A stretch of DNA of 64,000 nt, from the NCBI GenBank assembly GCA_002338515.1, contig DDIL01000022.1, forward strand, positions 21,581-85,580, read 5' to 3'. The stretch is from Glaciecola sp. UBA1851. GTDB taxonomy: Bacteria; Pseudomonadota; Gammaproteobacteria; Enterobacterales; Alteromonadaceae. The position numbers and the translations under genes are program-made. Below are positions 28,286 to 37,035 of this stretch, in pieces; position 1 is the first letter of the stretch; each line of letters opens with the position of its first letter. The notes beneath the pieces are model-generated. The model worked only from the letters and a program-made list of their open reading frames with translations. It had not been told where the DNA came from and made no database searches.

Positions 28286-28884
28286 TCTTGCTGTACTCCT
28301 GTTGTTTCTGCTCTATAAGTTTTTGCCTGCATTCGCATCGTTAACTCACCTTGTTTCACCTTAATATCGAAATCATGTAAGGTAACGATTCTTGGTAAAT
28401 TTGCGACTTTCGATGAAAATTCCCCAAATTCATGATATGAACCTGATACTTCTATTTGTATCGGCAGTTCTGTGTAAAACTCTTTAGGAATTTCTTGTTG
28501 CCAGTTCAAAAGTTTGAAAGAAAGGCCTGCATCTGTTCCCACATAAGTGACATCGTCAAGTAAACCAGGCGTTTCATTACTTGTAGGTAATGATTTAAGC
28601 ATCGATGAGAAATCGTTCCGCATGCGCTCTAATTGCTCTTCGTACGCACTTAAGTTAACAGCGACTCGATATTTTGCTTCAAATGTTTGACGTAGTTCGA
28701 TTTCGTCTTCTTGCGCTTTTTCTAATAATGGTAATTTGCTAGAAATAATTGCGTAATAGCAAATACCTGCCACAACCGCAGCGCACACTGCCCCAACCAA
28801 TATTTTTATTTCTTTAGGCCAAATTGCGACTTGTTCGAAATCGAGTTCGTTAACTTCTTTTAATTTGTTAAAATCAAAACTCAT
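28282..28884 (-). CDS. pilO: Type IV pilus assembly protein PilO
   Basis: PilO is a bitopic inner-membrane alignment protein that pairs with PilN. The 200-residue protein has a cytoplasmic N-terminus with the family element NELDFEQVAIWPKEIK, one span (about 28-46), a coiled coil (about 52-95) and a periplasmic ferredoxin-like domain with LPIQIEVSGSYHEFGEFSSK. It is 1 bp from pilN and overlaps pilP. Confidence 0.94.
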   Translation of the reverse strand: MSFDFNKLKEVNELDFEQVAIWPKEIKILVGAVCAAVVAGICYYAIISSKLPLLEKAQEDEIELRQTFEAKYRVAVNLSAYEEQLERMRNDFSSMLKSLPTSNETPGLLDDVTYVGTDAGLSFKLLNWQQEIPKEFYTELPIQIEVSGSYHEFGEFSSKVANLPRIVTLHDFDIKVKQGELTMRMQAKTYRAETTGVQQE

Positions 28885-28885
28885 A

Positions 28886-29473
28886 TTATTTACTCCCTTC
28901 TAGCGTGGCTGACTGAGCACCCAAAGGGCCATATTTAGGAGATATGGAGAAGGTAAGTTCAAAATCACTAACTGCATTAACACCGCTTCTATCTGCTTTT
29001 ATTGAAGACAGAACGGGGTTGATGAACACTTCTGAAGTTTCAAGTGAGCGCATAAATGAAGATAGTCTGTTGTTTGACTCACTTACACCCGTTATACGGA
29101 GTTGATTGTCAGTTCTGACCATGTCAGTAAAAGATATTCCACCAGGTACAATTCGGGCCAATTCGTCAAACACTATAGGGGTAAGGTTTCGACTCACTTG
29201 CAATTGTTCAATTAATGCCATACGAATACTTATTTCGTCCTTCGCAGCAGTAATTTCTTTAATTTGTTTAATTTCTCTATCAAGTACTTCAATTTGTTGT
29301 TTCAGGTAGTTATTTCTAGAGTTTTGATTTCGCACCTGTTGATCAAATACTTGTCCAGCTATCCAAAACAGAACAAACACACCAGCAGAGATTGCTGCTA
29401 AGGAAATTAAATAATGCTTTTTCTGAGTCTGTCGTAGCTCTTCCCGCCAAGGAAGTAGGTTTATTTTTGCCAT
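28886..29473 (-). CDS. pilN: Type IV pilus assembly protein PilN
   Basis: PilN binds cytoplasmic PilM through its short N-terminus and PilO through its periplasmic part. The 195-residue protein begins MAKINLLPWREELRQ, the conserved INLLPWR motif that docks into PilM. It then has one span (about 24-42), a coiled coil and a periplasmic domain with ITGVSESNNRLSSFMRSLE. It overlaps pilM by 13 bp. Confidence 0.95.
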   Translation of the reverse strand: MAKINLLPWREELRQTQKKHYLISLAAISAGVFVLFWIAGQVFDQQVRNQNSRNNYLKQQIEVLDREIKQIKEITAAKDEISIRMALIEQLQVSRNLTPIVFDELARIVPGGISFTDMVRTDNQLRITGVSESNNRLSSFMRSLETSEVFINPVLSSIKADRSGVNAVSDFELTFSISPKYGPLGAQSATLEGSK

Positions 29474-30531
29474 GATGCAAGCTTCCTCGTCGCCAGACCC
29501 ACCGCAATAGTCAATTGAGGCGCGATAGCTGTCAGTTTTTCAACATTCACTTTTTCGCTTATTTCCATTTGTTCAAATGGATTGAATACTTCGACTTTCA
29601 TAGATAATTCTTTGTCTAGTTCTTCTTGCGAATTAGGCAAACTTGCCAATCCACCGGTTATGTATAGTTTGCTGGGCATGGCTTTATGTGTGGTAGCTGC
29701 ATACATTTGTAGAGCACGTTGTATTTGTTGTTGTAAGCTCGCTAAAAATCCTGGGAGCGTTTCAGTAAACCAATCATCCGGCGCAATATTGTTTGCAATC
29801 TGCTGTTCAACTTCTTGTAATTCCACTCCGTAAATTAAAGATAAGTCTTGGTTTAACTTGTTTAGACCAAAGCCATGTTCTTTTGTATAAATTACTGCAG
29901 AATTTTGAACAACCGTCAATTGTAGAAGTGACGCGCCTATGTTCACACAACAAACTATTTCTTCTTCTTCAACGGAATCATCCATGTAATGGATAAATGC
30001 CTCACTTAGTGCATTCGATTCTATGTCTATTATTTTAGGCTCAAGTGAAACTTCTCGCACGGCTGTAATTCGGCTATCAACTAAGTCTTTGTGAGCAGCA
30101 CTCAATAAAACTTCTACTTTACCAATATGTGTTTCGCTTGGACGTAACGCTTCAAAATCTAAATAGACCTCGGACAACGGGTAAGGTATGAGGCTGTCGG
30201 CTTCAAGCTCTATTTGTGTTTCAAGTTCGAAATCTGATTGGTCGGGTTCCATATATACCAACTTACTGATTACAGAGGACCCTGAAACCGCTAGGGCGCA
30301 GTGTTTATTTTTATCTTTAAGTGCTAACTTAACCTTTTTCAACGCTTTATTTAACGCATCAAAATCTTTTATTTCGCGTTCAGCAAACGCATTACCTGTG
30401 ATTTGTTCACAAGCATAAGAAATTAGCCTAGTTTCTGATTCAGATATTTCAAGGCTTACTGCCTTGACAAATTTGGTACCTATATCTAAACCAATAATTG
30501 TTTTGGCTTTTTTCGAAAAAAGCGACTTCAT
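29461..30531 (-). CDS. pilM: Type IV pilus actin-like ATPase PilM
   Basis: PilM is a cytoplasmic actin-like ATPase that completes the inner-membrane alignment complex. The 356-residue protein has the phosphate-binding TIIGLDIGTKFVKAVSLE near the N-terminus, CVNIGASLLQLTVVQN in the middle and the adenosine-motif-like LYITGGLASLPN near residue 293. It is the first gene of pilMNOPQ and is divergent from mrcA, as in E. coli and Pseudomonas. Confidence 0.95.
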   Translation of the reverse strand: MKSLFSKKAKTIIGLDIGTKFVKAVSLEISESETRLISYACEQITGNAFAEREIKDFDALNKALKKVKLALKDKNKHCALAVSGSSVISKLVYMEPDQSDFELETQIELEADSLIPYPLSEVYLDFEALRPSETHIGKVEVLLSAAHKDLVDSRITAVREVSLEPKIIDIESNALSEAFIHYMDDSVEEEEIVCCVNIGASLLQLTVVQNSAVIYTKEHGFGLNKLNQDLSLIYGVELQEVEQQIANNIAPDDWFTETLPGFLASLQQQIQRALQMYAATTHKAMPSKLYITGGLASLPNSQEELDKELSMKVEVFNPFEQMEISEKVNVEKLTAIAPQLTIAVGLATRKLASWQK

Positions 30532-30556
30532 ATCGTGGTAGCCTAGTTTGGTTTAC

Positions 30557-30581
30557 AGTATCATATGGTGCAAATGATACT
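30557..30581. promoter_or_regulatory. Inverted repeat in the pilM-mrcA divergent promoter region
   Basis: AGTATCAT (30557-30564) and ATGATACT (30574-30581) form a perfect 8-bp inverted repeat with a nine-base spacer in the 122-bp region between the two divergent genes. The form fits a dimeric regulator operator, but a chance hairpin is not excluded. No regulator is identified. Confidence 0.4.
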
Positions 30582-30653
30582 TTTAAAATTTATTTCGTCT
30601 GTATTGGTTAACGACACATACGTATAAAAATTGAGTGTTTTTAAATAAATAAT

Positions 30654-33371
30654 TTGAGCAAAATACAACTTGTGAAGTTTTTAAAAAAGTTATTCCTATT
30701 TTCAATTTTAGTCTTAATTTTCGGCGCCTCAAGTGTCGCGGGGCTGTATTTTTATTTTAAAGATGACCTACCTAGTGTTGAGGTTTTACGTGACGTAGAA
30801 CTTCAAACACCTATGCGAATATATACCAAAGACGGCAAACTTATTTCTCAATATGGCGTCAAAAGAAGAATACCCGTCTCCCTTGACGACGTCCCTGATA
30901 CTTTAATTAAAGCATTAATTGCAACAGAAGACAGTCGATTTTACGATCACTACGGCGTTGATCCAATTGGCGTTATGAGGGCATTTGTTAACCTAGTGAC
31001 TACTGGCGAAAAGGGGCAAGGAGCTAGTACCCTAACTATGCAGCTTGCGAGAGGATTCTTTGGGCTAACAAGAAAAAAAGAATACACAAGAAAGATTAAA
31101 GAAGTGTTTATTGCATTAAAAATGGAACAAACACTCACCAAAGATGAAATATTAGAATTATATTTGAATAAAGTCGAATTGGGTCACAGAGCATTTGGGG
31201 TAGGTGCAGCCGCTCAGGTTTATTATGGTAAAGACTTAAATGAACTCAACTTGGCACAATTGGCTACCATAGCAGGTATTCCGCAAAGACCCTCAGTACT
31301 GAATCCTATTACTCGCCCTGATTTGTCCAAAGAAAGACGACGTATTGTTTTATTGAGAATGTTAGACGAAGGATATATCACTCGTGAAGAATTTGGTGAG
31401 GCAGCAAATGCACCAGTGACAGCGAAAAAACATGGAGCAGAGATTGATTTTGATGCCCCGTATATTGCTGATTTAGCTTACAACGAAATGATTGAGATTT
31501 ATGGTAAAGAAATAGCTGAAACAAGCGGTTTCAAGGTCTACACAACTGCCTTGTCCAAATATCAACAAGCCGCTCAATTTGCTGTCACTCAAAATTTGCA
31601 TGATTATGATGAGCGCCATGGTTATAGAGGCCCAATTGACCGGTTATGGACGCCTCTTACTCCAGAGGCCATAAATTCTCTCGGTTATAGCTTACCTCTT
31701 GATGAAGCCGATACTCAATCTATCATACAACAACAAGGTCTTTTTTCACGACCAAAGTGGGAAGTCATTGCCCAAACTTTAGATAATATTGAAATAATTG
31801 GTAATTTAGTACCAGCGGTGGTTTTGCAAGTTGCAGAGCGAAGTGCACAAGTAAAATTGTATAATGAAGATGAAATAACACTTAAATGGGAAGGTTTGGA
31901 TTGGGCTAGACCTTATATAGACGACCAAACGCAAGGAGCAGAGCCTGATATCGCGTCTGACGTACTACAAGAGGGCGAAATTATATATGTGCGCAAGCGT
32001 CCACAAGACGATACATGGCAAATATCCCAATTCCCTGATGCATCGAGTGCGTTTGTTGCGTTAAATCCTTTCGATGGTGCTATTGAAGCGTTAGTTGGTG
32101 GGTATAGTTTTTATCATTCTCAATTCAACCGCGCGACACAAGCTAAAAGACAAGTGGGGTCGAATATAAAACCTTTTGTTTATGCTGCAGCATTAGATAA
32201 TGGATATACTATTGCTAGTGTCATTAACGATGCACCAATAAACCAGTGGGATGCTTCATCTGGCGTTGCCTGGCGTCCGCAAAACTCTCCAGCCGTATAT
32301 GATGGGCCCATTCGAATGCGGGTTGCGTTAGGCCGATCTAAAAACGTAGTGTCTGTTAGGTTACTAAGAGGAGTAGGCTTAGCTGAAACTAAAAACTATA
32401 TTGAACGGTTTGGTTTTGAACGCCCAGAGATCCCATTTGATGAAACACTCAGTTTAGGCTCAGGTGCGCACACACCGTTAGAGGTCGCGACCGCTATTGC
32501 TGTTATTTCTAATGGTGGATTTTTAGTTCAGCCTTATTTAATTGACCGTATTGAAAATAGCGCAGGTGAAGTCGTCTGGCAGAGTGAGCCTCAATATGCG
32601 TGTGAGCCTTGTGATGGTTTTGATAAATACGGTGAAAAAGTATCAGACAACGTTTCTGATACTTCGGAATTAGACTTAGAAGCGCTATTGGCAGAACAAC
32701 TGGCCAATAATGATAATATAAACTCCACTGATGCAGAAAATGCACCCATTCTAAACTCTGCATCAAGAGTCATTACCGAACAAACCGCTTTTTTAGTCTC
32801 TGAAATGCTTAGCACAGCTGTCAGAGCGAATGGTAACTGGAATAGCGGCACTTATTGGTTGGGAACTGGATGGCGAGCAAGAAATATCCTACAGCGAACA
32901 GATATAGGCGGCAAAACAGGCACAACCAATGACTCTAGAGATACTTGGTTTTCAGGTTTTGCACCAGGCTTGGTTGCGACTTCATGGGTAGGATTTGATG
33001 ACAATGTACGTCAACTTGGTCGCGTTACGCGCAATCAAAACTTAGTGAATAAAAATCCTGAAAAATTTAATTGGATAGGTAATGCGTTGATTGGATCTGA
33101 AGACGGTGCAAAAGCTGCTCAACCTGCTTGGATTAGATTTATGGAATTAGCCCTTGCTGGAGTTGAACAAGGTACAAAGGCGATCCCAGAGGGTATTATT
33201 AGGGTAAGAATAGATAGAAAAACAGGTTTATTGACAAGACAAACAGACGCTAGCTCAATGTTTGAATACTTTGTGAAAGGTACTGAGCCAACTACATATG
33301 TGTCTGACGATGATTTTGGGTTGCCAGTAGAAGAAAAACAGGATGCGCCAGATTTAGAAGACCTGTTCTGA
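30654..33371 (+). CDS. mrcA: Penicillin-binding protein 1A (bifunctional)
   Basis: PBP1a polymerises and cross-links peptidoglycan. The protein has one span near the N-terminus, the glycosyltransferase motifs ATEDSRFYDHYGVD and GASTLTMQLARG, an OB-like insert, and the transpeptidase motifs SNIKPFVYAAA (SxxK), SKN in GRSKNVVSVRLL and KTGT in GGKTGTTNDSRD. The start is uncertain. TTG at 30654 gives 905 residues. GTG at 30672 gives 899 and a beginning, MKFLKKLFLF, that matches E. coli MrcA (MKFVKYFLIL), so I prefer the GTG. The length exceeds the E. coli 850, mainly from an acidic insert near residues 665-700. Confidence 0.94.
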   Translation: MSKIQLVKFLKKLFLFSILVLIFGASSVAGLYFYFKDDLPSVEVLRDVELQTPMRIYTKDGKLISQYGVKRRIPVSLDDVPDTLIKALIATEDSRFYDHYGVDPIGVMRAFVNLVTTGEKGQGASTLTMQLARGFFGLTRKKEYTRKIKEVFIALKMEQTLTKDEILELYLNKVELGHRAFGVGAAAQVYYGKDLNELNLAQLATIAGIPQRPSVLNPITRPDLSKERRRIVLLRMLDEGYITREEFGEAANAPVTAKKHGAEIDFDAPYIADLAYNEMIEIYGKEIAETSGFKVYTTALSKYQQAAQFAVTQNLHDYDERHGYRGPIDRLWTPLTPEAINSLGYSLPLDEADTQSIIQQQGLFSRPKWEVIAQTLDNIEIIGNLVPAVVLQVAERSAQVKLYNEDEITLKWEGLDWARPYIDDQTQGAEPDIASDVLQEGEIIYVRKRPQDDTWQISQFPDASSAFVALNPFDGAIEALVGGYSFYHSQFNRATQAKRQVGSNIKPFVYAAALDNGYTIASVINDAPINQWDASSGVAWRPQNSPAVYDGPIRMRVALGRSKNVVSVRLLRGVGLAETKNYIERFGFERPEIPFDETLSLGSGAHTPLEVATAIAVISNGGFLVQPYLIDRIENSAGEVVWQSEPQYACEPCDGFDKYGEKVSDNVSDTSELDLEALLAEQLANNDNINSTDAENAPILNSASRVITEQTAFLVSEMLSTAVRANGNWNSGTYWLGTGWRARNILQRTDIGGKTGTTNDSRDTWFSGFAPGLVATSWVGFDDNVRQLGRVTRNQNLVNKNPEKFNWIGNALIGSEDGAKAAQPAWIRFMELALAGVEQGTKAIPEGIIRVRIDRKTGLLTRQTDASSMFEYFVKGTEPTTYVSDDDFGLPVEEKQDAPDLEDLF

Positions 33372-33447
33372 GCGCTCTTAATTAGCCTAAAAGCTGTTAG
33401 AGATAAATTAAATTTAAAGTTTGCAATATCATACAACAAGGCCATAT

Positions 33448-35142
33448 ATGTCAGTTAGTGATGCTCAAAAATTTTTATATACACATTATTCAGGTCCCGC
33501 ATTATTAGAAACACCGCTTTTAAATAAAGGTAGTGCGTTTACTGAGCGAGAACGAAAGTCTTTTAATTTACTAGGCTTGGTTCCGCCTCGATACGAATCT
33601 ATCGACGAACAAGTTGAACGAGCTTATATGCAGTACAAAAGTTTTGTTAGCCCTTTGAATAAACATATATTCTTAAGGGCGATACAAGACAATAACGAAA
33701 CGCTATTTTATAGACTCCTACAAACTCATATTGAAGAAATGATGCCCATTATTTATACCCCAACTGTGGGTGAGGCATGTGAACGATTTTCTGATATATA
33801 CCGATCATCTAGAGGTTTGTTCATCAGTTACGATGAACGACACATGATGGATGACATATTGCGTAATGCGACAAAACGCAAAGTAAAGGTTGTGGTGGTT
33901 ACCGATGGCGAGCGTATTTTAGGTTTAGGTGACCAAGGTATTGGCGGTATGGGTATACCTATTGGTAAGCTATCTTTATACACCGCTTGTGGCGGCATAA
34001 GCCCTGCTTATACTTTGCCGGTAATGTTAGACGTAGGAACCAATAATCAGAAGCTGTTAGACGATCCTATGTATATGGGAGCGCGTCATCCAAGGATTTC
34101 ACAAACCCAATATGACGAATTTCTAGATATGTTTATTAAGGGTATAAAAGAGCGTTGGCCAGAAGCCATGATTCAATTTGAAGATTTTGCTCAACCCAAT
34201 GCTATGCCTCTATTACAAAAATATCGAGATCAGGTTTGTTGTTTTAATGATGATATTCAAGGTACCGCAGCCGTAACCTTAGGTACAATTTTAGCGGCGT
34301 GTAAATCTCGTAAACAAAAATTATCTGACATGAACGTTGTATTTGTGGGTGCTGGCTCGGCTGGGTGTGGTATTGCTGAGATGCTAATACAGCAAATGAT
34401 TTTTGAAGGCTTTGAAGAGGCAGTCGCTAGAACGAAAGTGTATATGGTTGACCGTTTTGGCTTAATAACAACTGGGATGGAAGGGTTACGTGATTTCCAA
34501 TTAAAGCTAGCTCAAAGCCCTGAACATATTACTGATTGGGAATATTCTGGTGACTATCCAAACTTGCTTGATGTGGTGTCTGCAGTTAAGCCAGATATTT
34601 TAATTGGTGTATCAGGACAACCAGGGTTATTCACTGAGCAAGTTATCAAAACCATGTCTGACAATTGTGACGTGCCCATTATCTTTCCGTTAAGTAATCC
34701 GTCTCGACAAGTGGAAGCTCGACCAGAACAGGTCATTGAATGGACAGATGGAAATTTAGTCATTGCGACAGGCTCACCTTTTAATCCTGTAATTTACAAA
34801 GATAAAACCTATCCTATTGCGCAATGCAACAATAGTTATATCTTTCCAGGTATTGGGTTAGGCGTATTAGCTAGTAAGGCTAGGATTATTAGTGATGAAA
34901 TGCTAATGGCGGCAAGTAATGCATTGGCAGAAGCTTCACCATTAGCAAATGGTGAATCAGAGTATTTATTACCCAGGCTAACGCAAATAAGTGAACTTTC
35001 AAAAGATATAGCTTTTGCGGTTGCCAAAGTCGCAATGAAGCAAGGTTTAGCGCTGCCAATAACTGATGAGTTACTGCAAGAAAGGATAGCTACCAATTTC
35101 TGGGAAGCAAAATATCGACCCTATAAACGGGTTAGTTACTAA
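33448..35142 (+). CDS. maeA: NAD-dependent malic enzyme
   Basis: MaeA decarboxylates malate to pyruvate with NAD. From the ATG at 33448, preceded by AAGG at good spacing, the protein is 564 residues, equal to E. coli MaeA (565). A TTG at 33421 gives a longer start without a better ribosome-binding site. Motifs are [42 protein letters not shown] (residues about 149-174), the metal-binding [10 protein letters not shown] and [11 protein letters not shown], and the dinucleotide fold [15 protein letters not shown]. It stands alone between mrcA and the M28 peptidase. Confidence 0.95.
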   Translation: MSVSDAQKFLYTHYSGPALLETPLLNKGSAFTERERKSFNLLGLVPPRYESIDEQVERAYMQYKSFVSPLNKHIFLRAIQDNNETLFYRLLQTHIEEMMPIIYTPTVGEACERFSDIYRSSRGLFISYDERHMMDDILRNATKRKVKVVVVTDGERILGLGDQGIGGMGIPIGKLSLYTACGGISPAYTLPVMLDVGTNNQKLLDDPMYMGARHPRISQTQYDEFLDMFIKGIKERWPEAMIQFEDFAQPNAMPLLQKYRDQVCCFNDDIQGTAAVTLGTILAACKSRKQKLSDMNVVFVGAGSAGCGIAEMLIQQMIFEGFEEAVARTKVYMVDRFGLITTGMEGLRDFQLKLAQSPEHITDWEYSGDYPNLLDVVSAVKPDILIGVSGQPGLFTEQVIKTMSDNCDVPIIFPLSNPSRQVEARPEQVIEWTDGNLVIATGSPFNPVIYKDKTYPIAQCNNSYIFPGIGLGVLASKARIISDEMLMAASNALAEASPLANGESEYLLPRLTQISELSKDIAFAVAKVAMKQGLALPITDELLQERIATNFWEAKYRPYKRVSY

Positions 35143-35172
35143 AATAATAAGAATCATTAGGACGCTATTTAC

Positions 35173-36564
35173 ATGAAACGAATACTGATATCCGCATTAC
35201 TTGCATTTGGGCTGACGACACACTCAAATGCTCAAGAAGACAGCCAAGACTTAAAAAGTTTAGTTGAAGTTGCCACGGATTTAAGAGAAAAAGCAAGTAA
35301 AAGCGATTTGTCGTACGAGTTACTAAGTTCTTTAACGACAGAAGTGGGTGCAAGGCACCCAGGTACACCAGGAGAAGCCGCAGGTATTGAATGGGCCATG
35401 CGAGAACTTAAAAAATTGGGCTTTGATAAAGTATACAAAGAGCAGTTTTCTATGAAGGGTTGGATTAGAAAAACTGAAACAGCCAAAGTACTTTCTCCGT
35501 CTGAGCAAAACCTAGTGGTAACAGCGCTTGGTTATTCAACGTCTACTTCCAAGCAGGGATTAACTGCTGATGTAGTCATGTTTGAAAGTTACGAGGCTTT
35601 ACAAGAGGCTGAGGATGATAGCTTAGGTGGGCAAATTGTTTTTATCAACAAGCGAATGAACAAAGCAAGGGATGGGTCTGGTTATGGTCCCGCCGTAATT
35701 GCCCGAGGAAGAGGTGCTTCGTTAGCTGCGAAAAAAGGGGCTAGCGGCATTGTTATCAGAAGTATCGGTACCAGTGGAAACCGATTCGCTCACACTGGCA
35801 ATATGAATTATGACTCCGATGTGAAAAAGATACCTGCCGCGGCCCTATCGGCGCCCGATGCAGATCAGTTAGAACGTCTTTTTGCTGCTGGTCATGATGT
35901 AACCATTAATCTAAATTTACAAACACAAGATTTAGGCGATACCAAAAGTTACAACGTCATTGCTGAGGTAACAGGTCGTGAAAAGCCAAACGAAGTAGTT
36001 ATAATTGGTGGGCACTTAGATAGTTGGGATTTAGGTACTGGTGCATTGGATGATGGTGCGGGTGTTGCTTTAACCATGGCCGCTGCGCATTTAATTCAAC
36101 AACATTTAGATGAACCCCCAAGACGTACAATTAGAGTAATTTTATGGGGTGCTGAAGAAGTGGGATTAATTGGTGCTAAAGCTTATGCAGAGCGCCATGA
36201 AGATGAATTAAATAATTTTATTATTGGGTCTGAATCAGATTTTGGTGCGGGTCCTATATATGGGTTACAAACTAGTGTGGGTGAACAAGCTAGGCCAATT
36301 ATTGATGCTATGGCAGAAGTATTAGGTCCGTTGAATATTGTCAGGTATCCCGGAGAAACAAGCGGTGGTCCGGATATGATACCACTGTCTCAACGCGGAG
36401 TGCCTGCTTTGCGATTATTGCAAGATGGTACCGACTATTTTGATTATCACCACACTCCAAACGATACATTTGATAAAGTTAAACCAGAAAATATGCAGCA
36501 AAATTTAGCTGCTTGGACCGTATTTGCATATATGGCGGCAGAGTGGCCGGGGTACTTCCGATAG
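35173..36564 (+). CDS. Secreted M28 family metallopeptidase (carboxypeptidase Q-like)
   Basis: The 463-residue protein has a signal peptide ending near HSNA-QED (about residue 20), a PA-like insert (about 130-230) and an M28 zinc peptidase domain. The zinc ligands are visible in GGHLDSWDLGTGALDDGAG (His and Asp), GAEEVGLIGAKAYAE (the Glu pair) and the final His in DYHHTPNDTFDKV. M28 enzymes of this layout remove amino acids or dipeptides from peptides in the periplasm. Plasma glutamate carboxypeptidase-like enzymes are the closest group I recognise. It is 30 bp after maeA, so read-through is possible. Confidence 0.9.
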   Translation: MKRILISALLAFGLTTHSNAQEDSQDLKSLVEVATDLREKASKSDLSYELLSSLTTEVGARHPGTPGEAAGIEWAMRELKKLGFDKVYKEQFSMKGWIRKTETAKVLSPSEQNLVVTALGYSTSTSKQGLTADVVMFESYEALQEAEDDSLGGQIVFINKRMNKARDGSGYGPAVIARGRGASLAAKKGASGIVIRSIGTSGNRFAHTGNMNYDSDVKKIPAAALSAPDADQLERLFAAGHDVTINLNLQTQDLGDTKSYNVIAEVTGREKPNEVVIIGGHLDSWDLGTGALDDGAGVALTMAAAHLIQQHLDEPPRRTIRVILWGAEEVGLIGAKAYAERHEDELNNFIIGSESDFGAGPIYGLQTSVGEQARPIIDAMAEVLGPLNIVRYPGETSGGPDMIPLSQRGVPALRLLQDGTDYFDYHHTPNDTFDKVKPENMQQNLAAWTVFAYMAAEWPGYFR

Positions 36565-36667
36565 TGTTTCTGTTGTGTTCAAATTATGATGGGCTTTGTA
36601 TCTAAAGTAGGGAATAATTTAAATATTATACAGCGAAGATCAACAGACCCTAAGAATGAGCGATTAA

Positions 36668-36928
36668 ATGAAAAAAATAAAAAATGAAGCTGAGCTATTA
36701 AAAAAAGCAATTGAAGTGGCAGAAAAATATGCTAAAGGTAGGGGTTATCAAGGTTTTTCAACTAATACTTCTGCAAAACATAAAGTAGAAAGTTTGTATA
36801 GACTATTGGTCAACGATAAGTTAATTACGCCTTTGCCTGAGAATAAAGAAGATCTAGCAAGTTTGAAAAGACGTTTAGTCATGTGGATTAGTAACCAATT
36901 ACCGGCTGATCATAAATTATTAAAATAA
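36668..36928 (+). CDS. DUF5062 family small protein
   Basis: The 86-residue cytoplasmic, basic protein starts MKKIKNEAELLKKAIEVAEKYAKGRGY and contains KHKVESLYRLLVNDKLITPLPENKEDLASLKRR. It matches DUF5062, a family I know from marine gammaproteobacteria without a function. It is followed by a strong bidirectional terminator shared with nhaD. Confidence 0.8.
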   Translation: MKKIKNEAELLKKAIEVAEKYAKGRGYQGFSTNTSAKHKVESLYRLLVNDKLITPLPENKEDLASLKRRLVMWISNQLPADHKLLK

Positions 36929-36991
36929 ACATAGTGTAATCCTTTATTGGGTAAGCATGTTCATTGTATTTAACAAAAATAATATGACATA

Positions 36992-37019
36992 AAAAATGCT
37001 AGCGATTGCTAGCATTTTT
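36992..37019. terminator. Bidirectional terminator between DUF5062 gene and nhaD
   Basis: A perfect 12-bp stem, AAAAATGCTAGC (36992-37003) and GCTAGCATTTTT (37008-37019), with a four-base loop sits between convergent genes. The A and T flanks let it end transcription on both strands. Confidence 0.92.
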
Positions 37020-37035
37020 CATTTTTGGATATCTA

